A stretch of DNA of 64,000 bases from Sulfitobacter aestuariivivens (GTDB lineage Bacteria > Pseudomonadota > Alphaproteobacteria > Rhodobacterales > Rhodobacteraceae): the NCBI RefSeq assembly GCF_014763045.1, contig NZ_JACTAG010000001.1:868001-932000 (forward strand). Reading direction: 5' to 3'. Positions within the stretch are counted from its first letter, which is position 1, and each line of letters opens with the position of its first letter. The notes below the pieces were generated by a model. That model was given only the letters and a program-made list of their open reading frames with translations. It was not told the DNA's origin and ran no database searches. A program made the translations under genes and the position numbers. Positions 36,173 through 44,808 of this stretch are shown in pieces.

Positions 36173-38422
36173 GTGGCAACCCGGTCACGCTTTTTTTCTT
36201 TGGAACACCTGGGTCGTTTGCGACGACGCAGACGTGTGCGGAATCTCTTTACATTTGGGTTGGTGCTGCTGGCCCCGGTTCTGGCCTTCGCAACCTATCT
36301 GATTGTGGGCCCGCCCGGGCAAGCGACCAACACACCTAGCGTACGACTGATCCTGCTGGCCGATCTGGTCTACATCCTTTTGGTCGCCGCGCTGGTCATG
36401 AGCCAGGTTGCCCGCCAAATCGCCGCGCGCCGTGCCAAGTCTGCCGGGTCGCGCCTGCACCTTCGCTTGACCGGCGTCTTTGCGTTGATGGCGCTTATCC
36501 CAACTGTTTCTGTCGCAATTTTCGCCGGACTGACAGTGAATGTGGGCTTGGAAGGCTGGTTTTCGGACCGGGTCCGCAGCGTGGTGGAAAACTCACTAAC
36601 CGCCGCAGAAGCTTATGAAAATGAGCAACGCATTGATTTGCTAGACGATGCGCGCGGGCTGGCGCGGTACATCGACAACAGCCGGCGTCAAAGCGTTCCG
36701 TTGTCAGACAGCGAGATTCTCAGCGATGGTCAGCGGCTGGTCCAGCGCGGGCTTCGCGAGGCCTATCTTATTGATGGAACGTCGCAAATCCGCGCGCGGG
36801 GGGAGCGGTCCTACCTGTTCGACTACGAGCCACCCACCCAAGAGCAGATCGCACTGGCCATCCGTGAAGGCGTATTGATCATCGAAGACTGGACCAACAA
36901 TGAATTCCGGGCGCTGCGCCCGCTGGAAACATATGTTGACCGTTTTCTATACGTCAGCCGTGACGTGGATGGTGATATTCTGTCGCTGTTGGACGAAACA
37001 GAAGAGACGGCACGGCTCTACCAGCAGTTGGAGGCTGATCGCGGCCGATTGCTATTTGAATTTGGCCTGCTGTACATCGGATTTGCAGTCATCCTGATCC
37101 TCGCGGCTGTATGGCTTGGCCTGTGGTTTGCAGAGCGGCTGTCGGGCCCCGTCGGGCGTTTGACCGGTGCGGCACAGCGGGTTGGGGCAGGGGATCTGTC
37201 CGTCCAGGTCCGGGAGGAGGACGGCGACGACGAAATCGCCATGCTCGGCCGCTACTTCAACCAGATGACCACGCAGCTCAAAGGCCAGCGCGAAACCCTT
37301 CTGGACAATACCCGCCAGATTGAACGGCGTCGGCGGTTATTTGATTCCGTGCTCAGCTCCGTCACCTCAGGGGTGGTCGGGCTGGATCCAGAAGGGCGCG
37401 TGACTTTTGTTAACAGATCCGCGATGCGCTTGCTGGATTGGTCCGAAGACCAACAATCGCTGGCGCTGGCCGTCGCGGTTCCGGAGTTTGCGCCTTTGTT
37501 CGAGACGCTGACCAATGGCCCCGGCGAGGTGTCACAAGGCGAGGTCAAGGTGTCGCGCCAGGGCGCCATGGACAATCTGTTGGTACGCATGGCCACGCGG
37601 CGGGCCGATGATGGTCGCCTAGAGGGATATGTGGTTGCTTTTGATGATGTCACCGATCTGGTCAGTGCACAGCGTATGGCTGCCTGGGGCGATGTGGCGC
37701 GCAGGATTGCCCACGAGATCAAGAACCCCCTGACCCCGATCCAGTTAAGTGCCGAGCGCATCAAACGGAAGTTTGGCAGCAAGATGGAAGGTAAAGATGC
37801 CGAAGCGCTGGATCAAATGACCGGCGTGATTGTGCGCCAGACCGGAGATCTGCGGCGGATCGTGGATGAGTTCTCAAAGTTTGCGCGGATGCCGGAGCCT
37901 GAGACCAGTGAGCAGGATCTCGTTCAACTGGTGCGCGATGCAGTGTTCCTGCAGCAGGCCGGACAGCCTGACGTAGAAATCAAAGCGGCGCTACCGGATG
38001 AGGCATTGATGGCGCAAATTGACGGTACAATGATCTCTCAGGCTTTGACAAACTTGATCAAGAACGCAGGTGAAGCCATTGAAAGTCTGAAACAAAAAGA
38101 ACCGCCCGATGATCTGAGGCCGCAGATACAAGTGTCGATGTCGCACAGTGAAAGCGGTGCGGAACTGACCATTGCCGACAATGGTATCGGTTTGCCTGAG
38201 GACCGTGCACGCCTCTTTGAACCCTATGTAACAACCCGCAGCGAAGGAACCGGCCTTGGGCTGCCGATCGTTAAGAAAATTATCGAGGAACACGGCGGCA
38301 GCCTGACCCTCACCGACGCGCCCGTCTTTGACGGGCAATCCCATTACGGGGCTATGGCTGTGATTACGCTTCCCGCCGCGCCCCAATCCACCCCCAGCAC
38401 ATTGGAGATTGCAGATGAGTGA
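36173..38422 (+). CDS. ntrY: Nitrogen-related sensor kinase NtrY
   Basis: A 749-residue membrane histidine kinase. Three N-terminal helices (about residues 25-120), a ~165-residue extracytoplasmic sensing region, a further helix near 295-315, then HAMP (GLWFAERLSGPVGRLTGAAQ), PAS (SSVTSGVVGLDPEGRVTFVN) and kinase domain with H-box [14 protein letters not shown], His about 514, and GTGLGLPIVKKI. It pairs with NtrX and in other alphaproteobacteria senses nitrogen or redox state. Start is GTG at 36173. Its stop overlaps the ntrX start by eight bases. Confidence 0.95.
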   Translation: MATRSRFFSLEHLGRLRRRRRVRNLFTFGLVLLAPVLAFATYLIVGPPGQATNTPSVRLILLADLVYILLVAALVMSQVARQIAARRAKSAGSRLHLRLTGVFALMALIPTVSVAIFAGLTVNVGLEGWFSDRVRSVVENSLTAAEAYENEQRIDLLDDARGLARYIDNSRRQSVPLSDSEILSDGQRLVQRGLREAYLIDGTSQIRARGERSYLFDYEPPTQEQIALAIREGVLIIEDWTNNEFRALRPLETYVDRFLYVSRDVDGDILSLLDETEETARLYQQLEADRGRLLFEFGLLYIGFAVILILAAVWLGLWFAERLSGPVGRLTGAAQRVGAGDLSVQVREEDGDDEIAMLGRYFNQMTTQLKGQRETLLDNTRQIERRRRLFDSVLSSVTSGVVGLDPEGRVTFVNRSAMRLLDWSEDQQSLALAVAVPEFAPLFETLTNGPGEVSQGEVKVSRQGAMDNLLVRMATRRADDGRLEGYVVAFDDVTDLVSAQRMAAWGDVARRIAHEIKNPLTPIQLSAERIKRKFGSKMEGKDAEALDQMTGVIVRQTGDLRRIVDEFSKFARMPEPETSEQDLVQLVRDAVFLQQAGQPDVEIKAALPDEALMAQIDGTMISQALTNLIKNAGEAIESLKQKEPPDDLRPQIQVSMSHSESGAELTIADNGIGLPEDRARLFEPYVTTRSEGTGLGLPIVKKIIEEHGGSLTLTDAPVFDGQSHYGAMAVITLPAAPQSTPSTLEIADE

Positions 38423-39827
38423 CATCCTGATCGTTGACGATGAACGTGATATCCGGGAACTGATTTCGGACATTCTGGAAGATGAGGGCTTTGCCACCCG
38501 TCTTGCCGGCAATTCGGACGATGCGATGGCAGCGATCAATACCGAACCGCCCGCACTGATGATCCTTGATATCTGGCTTAAAGACAGCCGCATGGACGGT
38601 ATCGATATTCTCAAGGCCACCAAGCGCGACAACCCGGATGTGCCGGTGGTGATCATTTCCGGCCATGGTAACATCGAAATTGCTGTCGCTGCGATCAAGC
38701 AGGGGGCATATGATTTCATTGAAAAACCGTTCAATATTGACCAGTTGCTCGTGGTGATACGCCGCGCGATGGAGACCTCGCGTCTGCGCCGCGAGAACCA
38801 AAGCCTCAAACGACGCGATGTGACCTCTGCAGAGATGCTTGGCAATTCGGCAGCATTCCGGGCGTTGGTGGGGCAGCTTGACAAAGTCACCAAATCCAAC
38901 GGCCGCGTGATGCTGACCGGTCCGGGTGGGGCGGGCAAGGAAGTCGCCGCCCGCTATATCCACGCCAACTCCAACCGGGCCGCAGCGCCCTTTGTAACCG
39001 TCAATTGCGCCGGGGTTGAGCCCGACAGGATGGAGGAGGTGCTCTTTGGCCGCGAAAGTGCTGACCGAGGCATTGAACCGGGGCTGTTGGAGCAAGCCCA
39101 CGGCGGCGTCATCTATTTCGATGAGGTCGCTGACATGCCACTGGGCACACAGTCAAAAATCCTGCGGGTGCTGGTGGATCAGCAATTCACCCGGGTCGGT
39201 GGCAATGACAAGGTACGGGTCGATCTGAGAGTAGTTTCCAGTACAAACAAGGACCTGGAGGCTGCAATTAACAGCGAAACCTTCCGGCAGGAGTTGTTTC
39301 ACCGCCTCAACGTTGTGCCAATCGCCGTCCCTTCGCTGGAAGAGCGCCGCGAAGACATTCCGCTTTTGGCCGAGCACTTCATTGCCGAATTCAACAAGTC
39401 CCAGGGTTTGCCTCAACGGGACCTGTCAGAAGACGCCGTCGCGCTAATGCAAACCATGGTTTGGCCTGGTAACGTGCGGCAGCTCAAGAACCTGATCGAG
39501 CGGGTCCTGATCCTGGGCGATGGTGCTGGTCCGATTGAGGCAAAGGAACTTCCCGGCGAGGAGGAGCATAGTGAAGAAGACGGCCGCGTCGTGCTCTCTG
39601 GCGCGTTGGCGACACTTCCTTTGCGCGAAGCACGCGAGGCGTTTGAGCGTGAATACCTGCTGACGCAGATCAACCGGTTTGGCGGCAACATTTCTCGTAC
39701 CGCGAACTTTGTCGGCATGGAGCGATCCGCGCTCCACCGCAAGCTCAAGTCGCTGGGCGTCGTGACTTCTGCAAAGTCCGGGGTACGCGTGGCGCATGTA
39801 GATGAGGAAGCGGAGGCGGCAGGATAG
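38415..39827 (+). CDS. ntrX: Nitrogen-related response regulator NtrX lacking GAFTGA
   Basis: A 470-residue NtrC-family regulator. Receiver domain with the phospho-Asp in LILDIWLKDS and Lys in FIEKPF; AAA+ domain with a changed Walker A GPGGAGKEVA and Walker B GGVIYFDEVAD; C-terminal Fis helix-turn-helix NISRTANFVGMERSALHRKL. The place of GAFTGA reads FGRESADRGIEPG, so sigma54 activation is unlikely, as described for several alphaproteobacterial NtrX. The ATG at 38415 lies within the end of ntrY; a TTG six bases before is less likely. Confidence 0.95.
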   Translation: MSDILIVDDERDIRELISDILEDEGFATRLAGNSDDAMAAINTEPPALMILDIWLKDSRMDGIDILKATKRDNPDVPVVIISGHGNIEIAVAAIKQGAYDFIEKPFNIDQLLVVIRRAMETSRLRRENQSLKRRDVTSAEMLGNSAAFRALVGQLDKVTKSNGRVMLTGPGGAGKEVAARYIHANSNRAAAPFVTVNCAGVEPDRMEEVLFGRESADRGIEPGLLEQAHGGVIYFDEVADMPLGTQSKILRVLVDQQFTRVGGNDKVRVDLRVVSSTNKDLEAAINSETFRQELFHRLNVVPIAVPSLEERREDIPLLAEHFIAEFNKSQGLPQRDLSEDAVALMQTMVWPGNVRQLKNLIERVLILGDGAGPIEAKELPGEEEHSEEDGRVVLSGALATLPLREAREAFEREYLLTQINRFGGNISRTANFVGMERSALHRKLKSLGVVTSAKSGVRVAHVDEEAEAAG

Positions 39828-39852
39828 AGCGCGAAGGTAGGGGCAGGCACCG

Positions 39853-40635
39853 ATGTCGCGCGATCACGTCGCGATAAACCGCGCGGTTTGGGACGCGGAC
39901 GCGGTCAACTGGACCAAAGCGGGTCGGCGGCTTTGGGCATCGCGCGCACCGGTGTGGGGTAACTGGGGGAGGTCGGAGACCGAGTTGAAGCTGCTCCCTA
40001 CGGATATGTCCGGAAAGGACGCCGTCGAACTTGGTTGCGGGACAGGATATGTCGCCGCGTGGATGGCGCGGCGTGGTGCGACCGTCACGGCGATTGATGT
40101 CTCATCCAACCAGCTTGCGGTGGCCCGCGACCTGGCAAAAGAGCACCGTATCGACATCCGCTTTCTCGAAGCAAACGCTGAGCACACAGGGCTACCCGAC
40201 GCCTCGTTCGATTTTGCGATTTCGGAATACGGGGCTGCAATCTGGTGTCCGCCAGAGATTTGGCTACGAGAGGCGTGGCGACTGTTGCGTCCCGGAGGCA
40301 AGCTTGTGTTTCTGGGAAACCATCCGATCTCTCTTATCTGCTCTCCGCTGAACGGCGCCCCCTGCGACACCTTGCTGCATCGTCCCTATGCGGGCATGTG
40401 GGGGGCTGACTGGACAGAGGTCGAAATCGATCCCAGCGGTGTCTGCTTCAATCTCACGGTGTCTGGCTGGATTGATCTCTTCGGACAAATCGGGTTCAGC
40501 ATTGATAGCTATCAGGAGATTTTCGCCCCGGATCAAGCCGGCGGGACCCGCGGTTCCGTTCCCGCAGAATGGGCAAAAATCTACCCGGCAGAGCAGATTT
40601 GGCACCTTGAGAAACCACTGCAAGCGGATGCCTAG
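39853..40635 (+). CDS. Class I SAM-dependent methyltransferase
   Basis: A 260-residue methyltransferase with motif I AVELGCGTGYVAAWMARRG, motif II TAIDVSSNQLAVARD, and motif IV ISEYGAAIWCPPEIWLREAWRLLRPGGKLVFL. The set resembles UbiE/SmtA-type small-molecule methyltransferases; the C-terminal ~90 residues are unusually rich in Trp and Cys (LICSPLNGAPCDTLLHRP). Starts 25 bases after ntrX on the same strand, so it may be read through from the ntr operon. Substrate unknown. Confidence 0.82.
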   Translation: MSRDHVAINRAVWDADAVNWTKAGRRLWASRAPVWGNWGRSETELKLLPTDMSGKDAVELGCGTGYVAAWMARRGATVTAIDVSSNQLAVARDLAKEHRIDIRFLEANAEHTGLPDASFDFAISEYGAAIWCPPEIWLREAWRLLRPGGKLVFLGNHPISLICSPLNGAPCDTLLHRPYAGMWGADWTEVEIDPSGVCFNLTVSGWIDLFGQIGFSIDSYQEIFAPDQAGGTRGSVPAEWAKIYPAEQIWHLEKPLQADA

Positions 40636-40661
40636 GGTATATCGGGTAGGGATTGCGCCTT

Positions 40662-41666
40662 TCAGCGGGTGGCAAGCTCTTCCAGCACGTCCACGCCCTG
40701 CATCTTCAGGAAATGTAACACGTCGATGAAGATCCAGTTTTCGGCCAGCTTCTCACCATCTCGTCGATAGATGTCCACCACGCGCATATCGGCGCGCACA
40801 TTTGGATCCCCCTTGATCCCCATATAGGCCCCGGCGTTGGTCAGCGTGAGATTCGGCCAGCCAAAAAACCCACCATAGGTGCCTTCCGCCATCCGGCACA
40901 CATGTCCGTTAAAGACACGGTCCGTAATGTTTTTCCGGAATGGGCCCTGATGTTGTTCGATATAGCGGTCAATGGTGTAGGTCGCACCAACGCCGTCCGG
41001 ACCCCACCAGATCATGTCGTCATGCCAGTTTTCTTTTAGTTCTTCACGCGGGGTACGCGCAGATGGATCGTCGTTGGCGGCGCTTATGGCAAAAATCATG
41101 CGGTCAATGAGCGCCAGCGTCTTTGCGCCTTCGGCGGAATCGTTTTCGCCCATCAAGAGCCCATCATGGGTGCGGGGACCGGGTTGGATCATATGGACGG
41201 CGGTTTGTTGGGGAAACCGGTTTAATCCGGCCTGCGTCATCAGGTGCAAAACATCGCAGAACAACGCTGTTTCCACGATCTTTCCATTCTCGACCCGGTT
41301 GAATTCGGCGTAGCGCAGCATTGCCAGCTTCCGGGTCGCGGGAATGCCCAAAAAAGGCGCGTCGAACAAACCCATCAAATGTCCCATTGAGGTCGTCCAG
41401 ACAGACGCTTCGTTGTCTATTTCATTGCGTCCCGCAAAGAAAATGTCTTCGCGCCGCTGCACATGGGCAAAGGCACTGAGAAACAGTTTCCAGAAAACGG
41501 CGGCACCTGCCGGCCCAACCTGTTCGTTCCACGGATGCACCCCACGCCACGTTGCATCTGCCGTCATCCGCTCTGAGAGAATTTGAGTAACTGTTTCGCT
41601 GTCTGCGCCTTCAAGTGCCGCGTAATGTGCCTGCACAAGGGATTTGGCGTCTTGTAGATCTGTCAT
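40662..41666 (-). CDS. Tandem NTF2-like (SnoaL) domain protein
   Basis: A 334-residue protein built of two SnoaL/NTF2-like halves: the first (LVQAHYAALEGADSETV, TWRGVHPWNEQVGPAGAAVFW, FNRVENGKIVETALF) and the second (ELKENWHDDMIWWGPDGVGA, RADMRVVDIYRRDGEKLAENWIFIDVLHFL). Such ester-cyclase-like double-domain proteins occur in Rhodobacterales and Pseudomonas; reactions are unknown. The start is ATG 41666. It is convergent with the methyltransferase and sits in the accessory stretch between ntrX and trkA. Confidence 0.78.
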   Translation of the reverse strand: MTDLQDAKSLVQAHYAALEGADSETVTQILSERMTADATWRGVHPWNEQVGPAGAAVFWKLFLSAFAHVQRREDIFFAGRNEIDNEASVWTTSMGHLMGLFDAPFLGIPATRKLAMLRYAEFNRVENGKIVETALFCDVLHLMTQAGLNRFPQQTAVHMIQPGPRTHDGLLMGENDSAEGAKTLALIDRMIFAISAANDDPSARTPREELKENWHDDMIWWGPDGVGATYTIDRYIEQHQGPFRKNITDRVFNGHVCRMAEGTYGGFFGWPNLTLTNAGAYMGIKGDPNVRADMRVVDIYRRDGEKLAENWIFIDVLHFLKMQGVDVLEELATR

Positions 41667-41752
41667 GAGGGCTCTCGGATAAAGTGCTGTGCAAGAGTTA
41701 GCCGCTTGCACACGTTTGCACCAGCGCCAATTTGCCCCTCACCGAAATCAGG

Positions 41753-42229
41753 CTAGCCGCGTGTGACGATCTGGAACGTGCCGTTTTTATTGCGAATAAC
41801 GCAGGAATTCGGCGTCAGGTCCGGCAATGTCTTGGTCGCGCGGGCAGGGACGGTGTTTACGACATTGCCGGGGCAGGGCGGAATGGAAACGGGCAGGTAG
41901 CCCTTGTCTGCCATGCATTGGTTTTCAACCCGTTTGCGCAAGGCGTCGTTTGGATCAAAGGTCACGATTTCGCCGGGAATGAAATAGCCCACCCGGACGA
42001 CCGTGCAGACACCATCAGCGTCACATTCCTTGACGGGCGGAATGTATTCGGGCGGGTAACGGCGGACCTGCGTGGAAGGCGGGACATCGCGCAACGCCTT
42101 GACTTTGCAGGCATCGGTGTCCCGGTTCAGCGTGCTGACGCTGACGCCTGGGCGATAGTAGGTTTCGAGACCGCCGCAGGCAACGATACCAAATCCGACA
42201 AGTACTAGGAAAAGAGCCGACCGTTTCAT
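41753..42229 (-). CDS. Lipoprotein of unknown function
   Basis: A 158-residue predicted lipoprotein: the signal peptide ends in a lipobox (VGFGIVAC), with Gly-Gly after the Cys. The mature part is rich in paired cysteines (KVKALRD...CDADGVCTVV...NQCMADKGYLPVSIPPCP), so disulfides are likely. The repeat of CMADKGY-type is often seen in small alphaproteobacterial outer-membrane lipoproteins. The start ATG 42229 is required for the signal; the longer frame to 42343 is rejected. Divergent from trkA. Confidence 0.8.
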   Translation of the reverse strand: MKRSALFLVLVGFGIVACGGLETYYRPGVSVSTLNRDTDACKVKALRDVPPSTQVRRYPPEYIPPVKECDADGVCTVVRVGYFIPGEIVTFDPNDALRKRVENQCMADKGYLPVSIPPCPGNVVNTVPARATKTLPDLTPNSCVIRNKNGTFQIVTRG

Positions 42230-42354
42230 GCACCTATATTGCGCAGACCTGATCGCGAATACAATCCGATTGACGCTTGCCAACCTCTCTGTCATGCCCT
42301 CTAACCTGATCTTGAACGGCCATTGCAAGGCGGCCTCATTCAACCTTAGGTGCT

Positions 42355-43734
42355 ATGATGAAGGTGATCATTTGCGGCGCAGGACAGGTCGGCTGGCAGA
42401 TCGCCCGCCACCTGAGTGGTGAACGCAATGACGTTACCGTTGTGGACAGCGACGCCGATCTGGTGCGCCGGGCGACGGAAACGCTGGATGTTCAGGGGGT
42501 TGCAGGCTTTGCCAGCTATCCAGATGTACTGGACCGGGCCGGCGCCCGCGACGCAGAGATGATCATCGCCGCGACGCATTCTGATGAGGTTAATATGGTT
42601 ACCTGTCAGGTTGCCCATTCGGTGTTCGGCATCAATCGCAAGGTCGCCCGACTGCGCTCGCAAAGCTATCTCGATGCGATTTATTCGGATCTTTATCGTC
42701 GTGAACACATGCCGATCGATGTGGTTATCAGCCCAGAAAAGGAGGTTGCCTCAGCAGCACTGCAGCGCCTCTCGGCCCCAGCGAGCTTTGATACCGAAAT
42801 TTTCATGGATGGTGAGGCGCACCTGCTCGGGATCACCATTGATACGGATTGTCCGGTGGTCAACACACCTTTGCGGCAGCTGACCGACCTCTTCTCGACA
42901 TTGCGCGCGGTGGTGGTTGGGGTACGGCGCGACGGCTCCCTCTTTGCGCCAGAGGCGAAGGATCAGCTGTTCGTCGGGGATGATTGCTACGTGTTTACCC
43001 ACCGCGACGATATTGCACGCACGTTGGAAATATTCGGCAAGAAGTCCAGCAAACAGGACCGGGTGGTACTTGTCGGAGGCGGCAATGTCGGTCTGGCGGT
43101 GGCCCAGGCGCTTGAGTCCGGCGAACGGCGGGTGCGCGCCAAGATGATTGAGAAAAGTCGCATCTGCGCCGAAAAGGCTGCTGAAGCGCTTGAACGGACG
43201 ATTGTGCTGAATGGGGATGGGCTGGATGCAGCCTTGCTGGCCGAAGCGGGGATTGCTCGGGCAGATGCGATGCTCGCGGTTACGGATGATGACAAGACCA
43301 ACATGCTTGCCTGTGTGCGGGCCAAGGCTGAAGGATGTGATTATGTCATCGCGCTGATCAACGATCCAACACTGGTGCCCCTGATGACCCCCTTGGGGAT
43401 TGACGCGTACATCAATCCTCGGGCCACCACCGTCAGTTCGATATTGCGCCATATCCGTCATGGCCGGGTTCGCGCGGTCTATTCCATCGGGGACGCCGAA
43501 GCCGAGGTGATCGAAGCGGAGGTCCTGTCCACATCGCCCGTCGCTGGCAAACTGGTCAGCGAGATCGACTTCCCCGAAGGAGCGCTGATCGGCATGCTGC
43601 GCAAGGGCGACAAGGTGATGCGCCCTCTGGGCAGCACGCGCATTGATGAAGGCGACGTGATGGCCCTTTTTGTGCTGGCCGAAGACGTGCCGAACGTCGA
43701 GCAGTTGATGCAGGTTTCAATCGATTTTTTCTGA
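42355..43734 (+). CDS. trkA: Trk potassium uptake protein TrkA
   Basis: Cytoplasmic NAD-binding subunit that gates the Trk K+ channel. Two RCK repeats are visible: Rossmann GAGQVGWQIARHLSG with VVDSDADLVR near residue 2-35, and GGGNVGLAVAQALESGERR near 240, each followed by a RCK_C domain. Length (459 aa) is standard. The start may be the ATG at 42355 or the next ATG at 42358. In relatives trkA follows ntrX directly; here three genes intervene. Confidence 0.95.
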   Translation: MMKVIICGAGQVGWQIARHLSGERNDVTVVDSDADLVRRATETLDVQGVAGFASYPDVLDRAGARDAEMIIAATHSDEVNMVTCQVAHSVFGINRKVARLRSQSYLDAIYSDLYRREHMPIDVVISPEKEVASAALQRLSAPASFDTEIFMDGEAHLLGITIDTDCPVVNTPLRQLTDLFSTLRAVVVGVRRDGSLFAPEAKDQLFVGDDCYVFTHRDDIARTLEIFGKKSSKQDRVVLVGGGNVGLAVAQALESGERRVRAKMIEKSRICAEKAAEALERTIVLNGDGLDAALLAEAGIARADAMLAVTDDDKTNMLACVRAKAEGCDYVIALINDPTLVPLMTPLGIDAYINPRATTVSSILRHIRHGRVRAVYSIGDAEAEVIEAEVLSTSPVAGKLVSEIDFPEGALIGMLRKGDKVMRPLGSTRIDEGDVMALFVLAEDVPNVEQLMQVSIDFF

Positions 43735-43833
43735 TTGTGACGCGTCAGTTTAAGGGCGTCTCAGGCCCATGTTCACGCGGCCCAAGGCGCAGCTGCGGCA
43801 CAAGGATGCGCTCGGCCCAGTGCGGCCTGGCAA

Positions 43834-44643
43834 TCACCGCCAAACCCTGGGGTCAACCTGGAGCAGTTTTACAAGCTCTGCATAGACCTCCGGTTCTTCT
43901 GCGTGCAATGCGCTTGGTTTTTCAAAGAAGGTTTCGACAGCGACGGCAAAGAATTCCTGATGATTGGTCGCGCCATATGCATCGAGAGCTGTCTTGCGAC
44001 CGTGTTCAACGTTGGCCTTGTGCCGCTCGAAAGCGGTCCGGATCACCCGCGACCAGGTTTCAAAGCTTTGCCCTTCTGCCATCATGGGGCCGCCATCAGT
44101 GTGGCCGGACATATCGTCAAGTTGATGCGCAAATTCATGCAACACAACATTGTGCCCGTCCTGCGCGTTAAGCGCGCCACGATGCGAATCCTCCCAAGAC
44201 AGGATCACCGGACCGCGTGACCAGCTTTCGCCGCTGCGGATCACTTCTTCCTCGGTCACCACATACCCGTCATAGTCTTTGCGAAGCGATTTGAACGCGC
44301 CGGGATAGATCATGACGGTCGTCAGATTGTCGTACCAGGCATCGCTGTTTACCACGAGCAGACAGGCCTGCGCCGCAATGCTCAGTTCCATTTCCTCTGT
44401 TACTTCCAGACCGTTGCAGCCGATGAACCGGACCTGATCGAGAAAAAGATTGATCTTGCCTTCCAGCGGATCCCAAAGTGCGGCCGGCAACCTCTGAAGT
44501 ATGGGGATTTGCGCTTTGAGCATCCTTTTTTCGTGGGGATGCAGCAGGCTGTCCAGCAGATCTGCGCGGTGTTGCCGCCTTTGCCAGGCTCTGTACACGA
44601 AAAATCCCGAAACAAAGATCGCAGCGAGCAAAAGGAACGTCAT
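43834..44643 (-). CDS. Zinc-dependent peptidase MtfA family
   Basis: A 269-residue protein of the MtfA (DUF980) family: N-terminal membrane helix (FLLLAAIFVSGFFVYRAW), the zinc motif HEFAHQLD, and the third ligand Glu in ATNHQEFFAVAVETFFE. E. coli MtfA is a metalloprotease that binds the Mlc repressor and so affects PTS control. The ATG at 44643 replaces an upstream codon. It lies between trkA and trkH on the opposite strand, splitting the usual trkA-trkH pair. The 43735-43833 spacer shows no feature. Confidence 0.88.
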   Translation of the reverse strand: MTFLLLAAIFVSGFFVYRAWQRRQHRADLLDSLLHPHEKRMLKAQIPILQRLPAALWDPLEGKINLFLDQVRFIGCNGLEVTEEMELSIAAQACLLVVNSDAWYDNLTTVMIYPGAFKSLRKDYDGYVVTEEEVIRSGESWSRGPVILSWEDSHRGALNAQDGHNVVLHEFAHQLDDMSGHTDGGPMMAEGQSFETWSRVIRTAFERHKANVEHGRKTALDAYGATNHQEFFAVAVETFFEKPSALHAEEPEVYAELVKLLQVDPRVWR

Positions 44644-44808
44644 GTCAGCCCTTTCGGAGCGAGTTAGGTCAGTGTTGCAAGAGGCATCCAGGCAAGGTGT
44701 CGATGCCCGCATTGCATGTCGTTAGACCCCCTAACTGTTGACTTAGCGGTGCATCTTCAAGACACAACAATTCATGCCGCCTGACGGCCCCACTGCAAAG
44801 GCCCGCCC

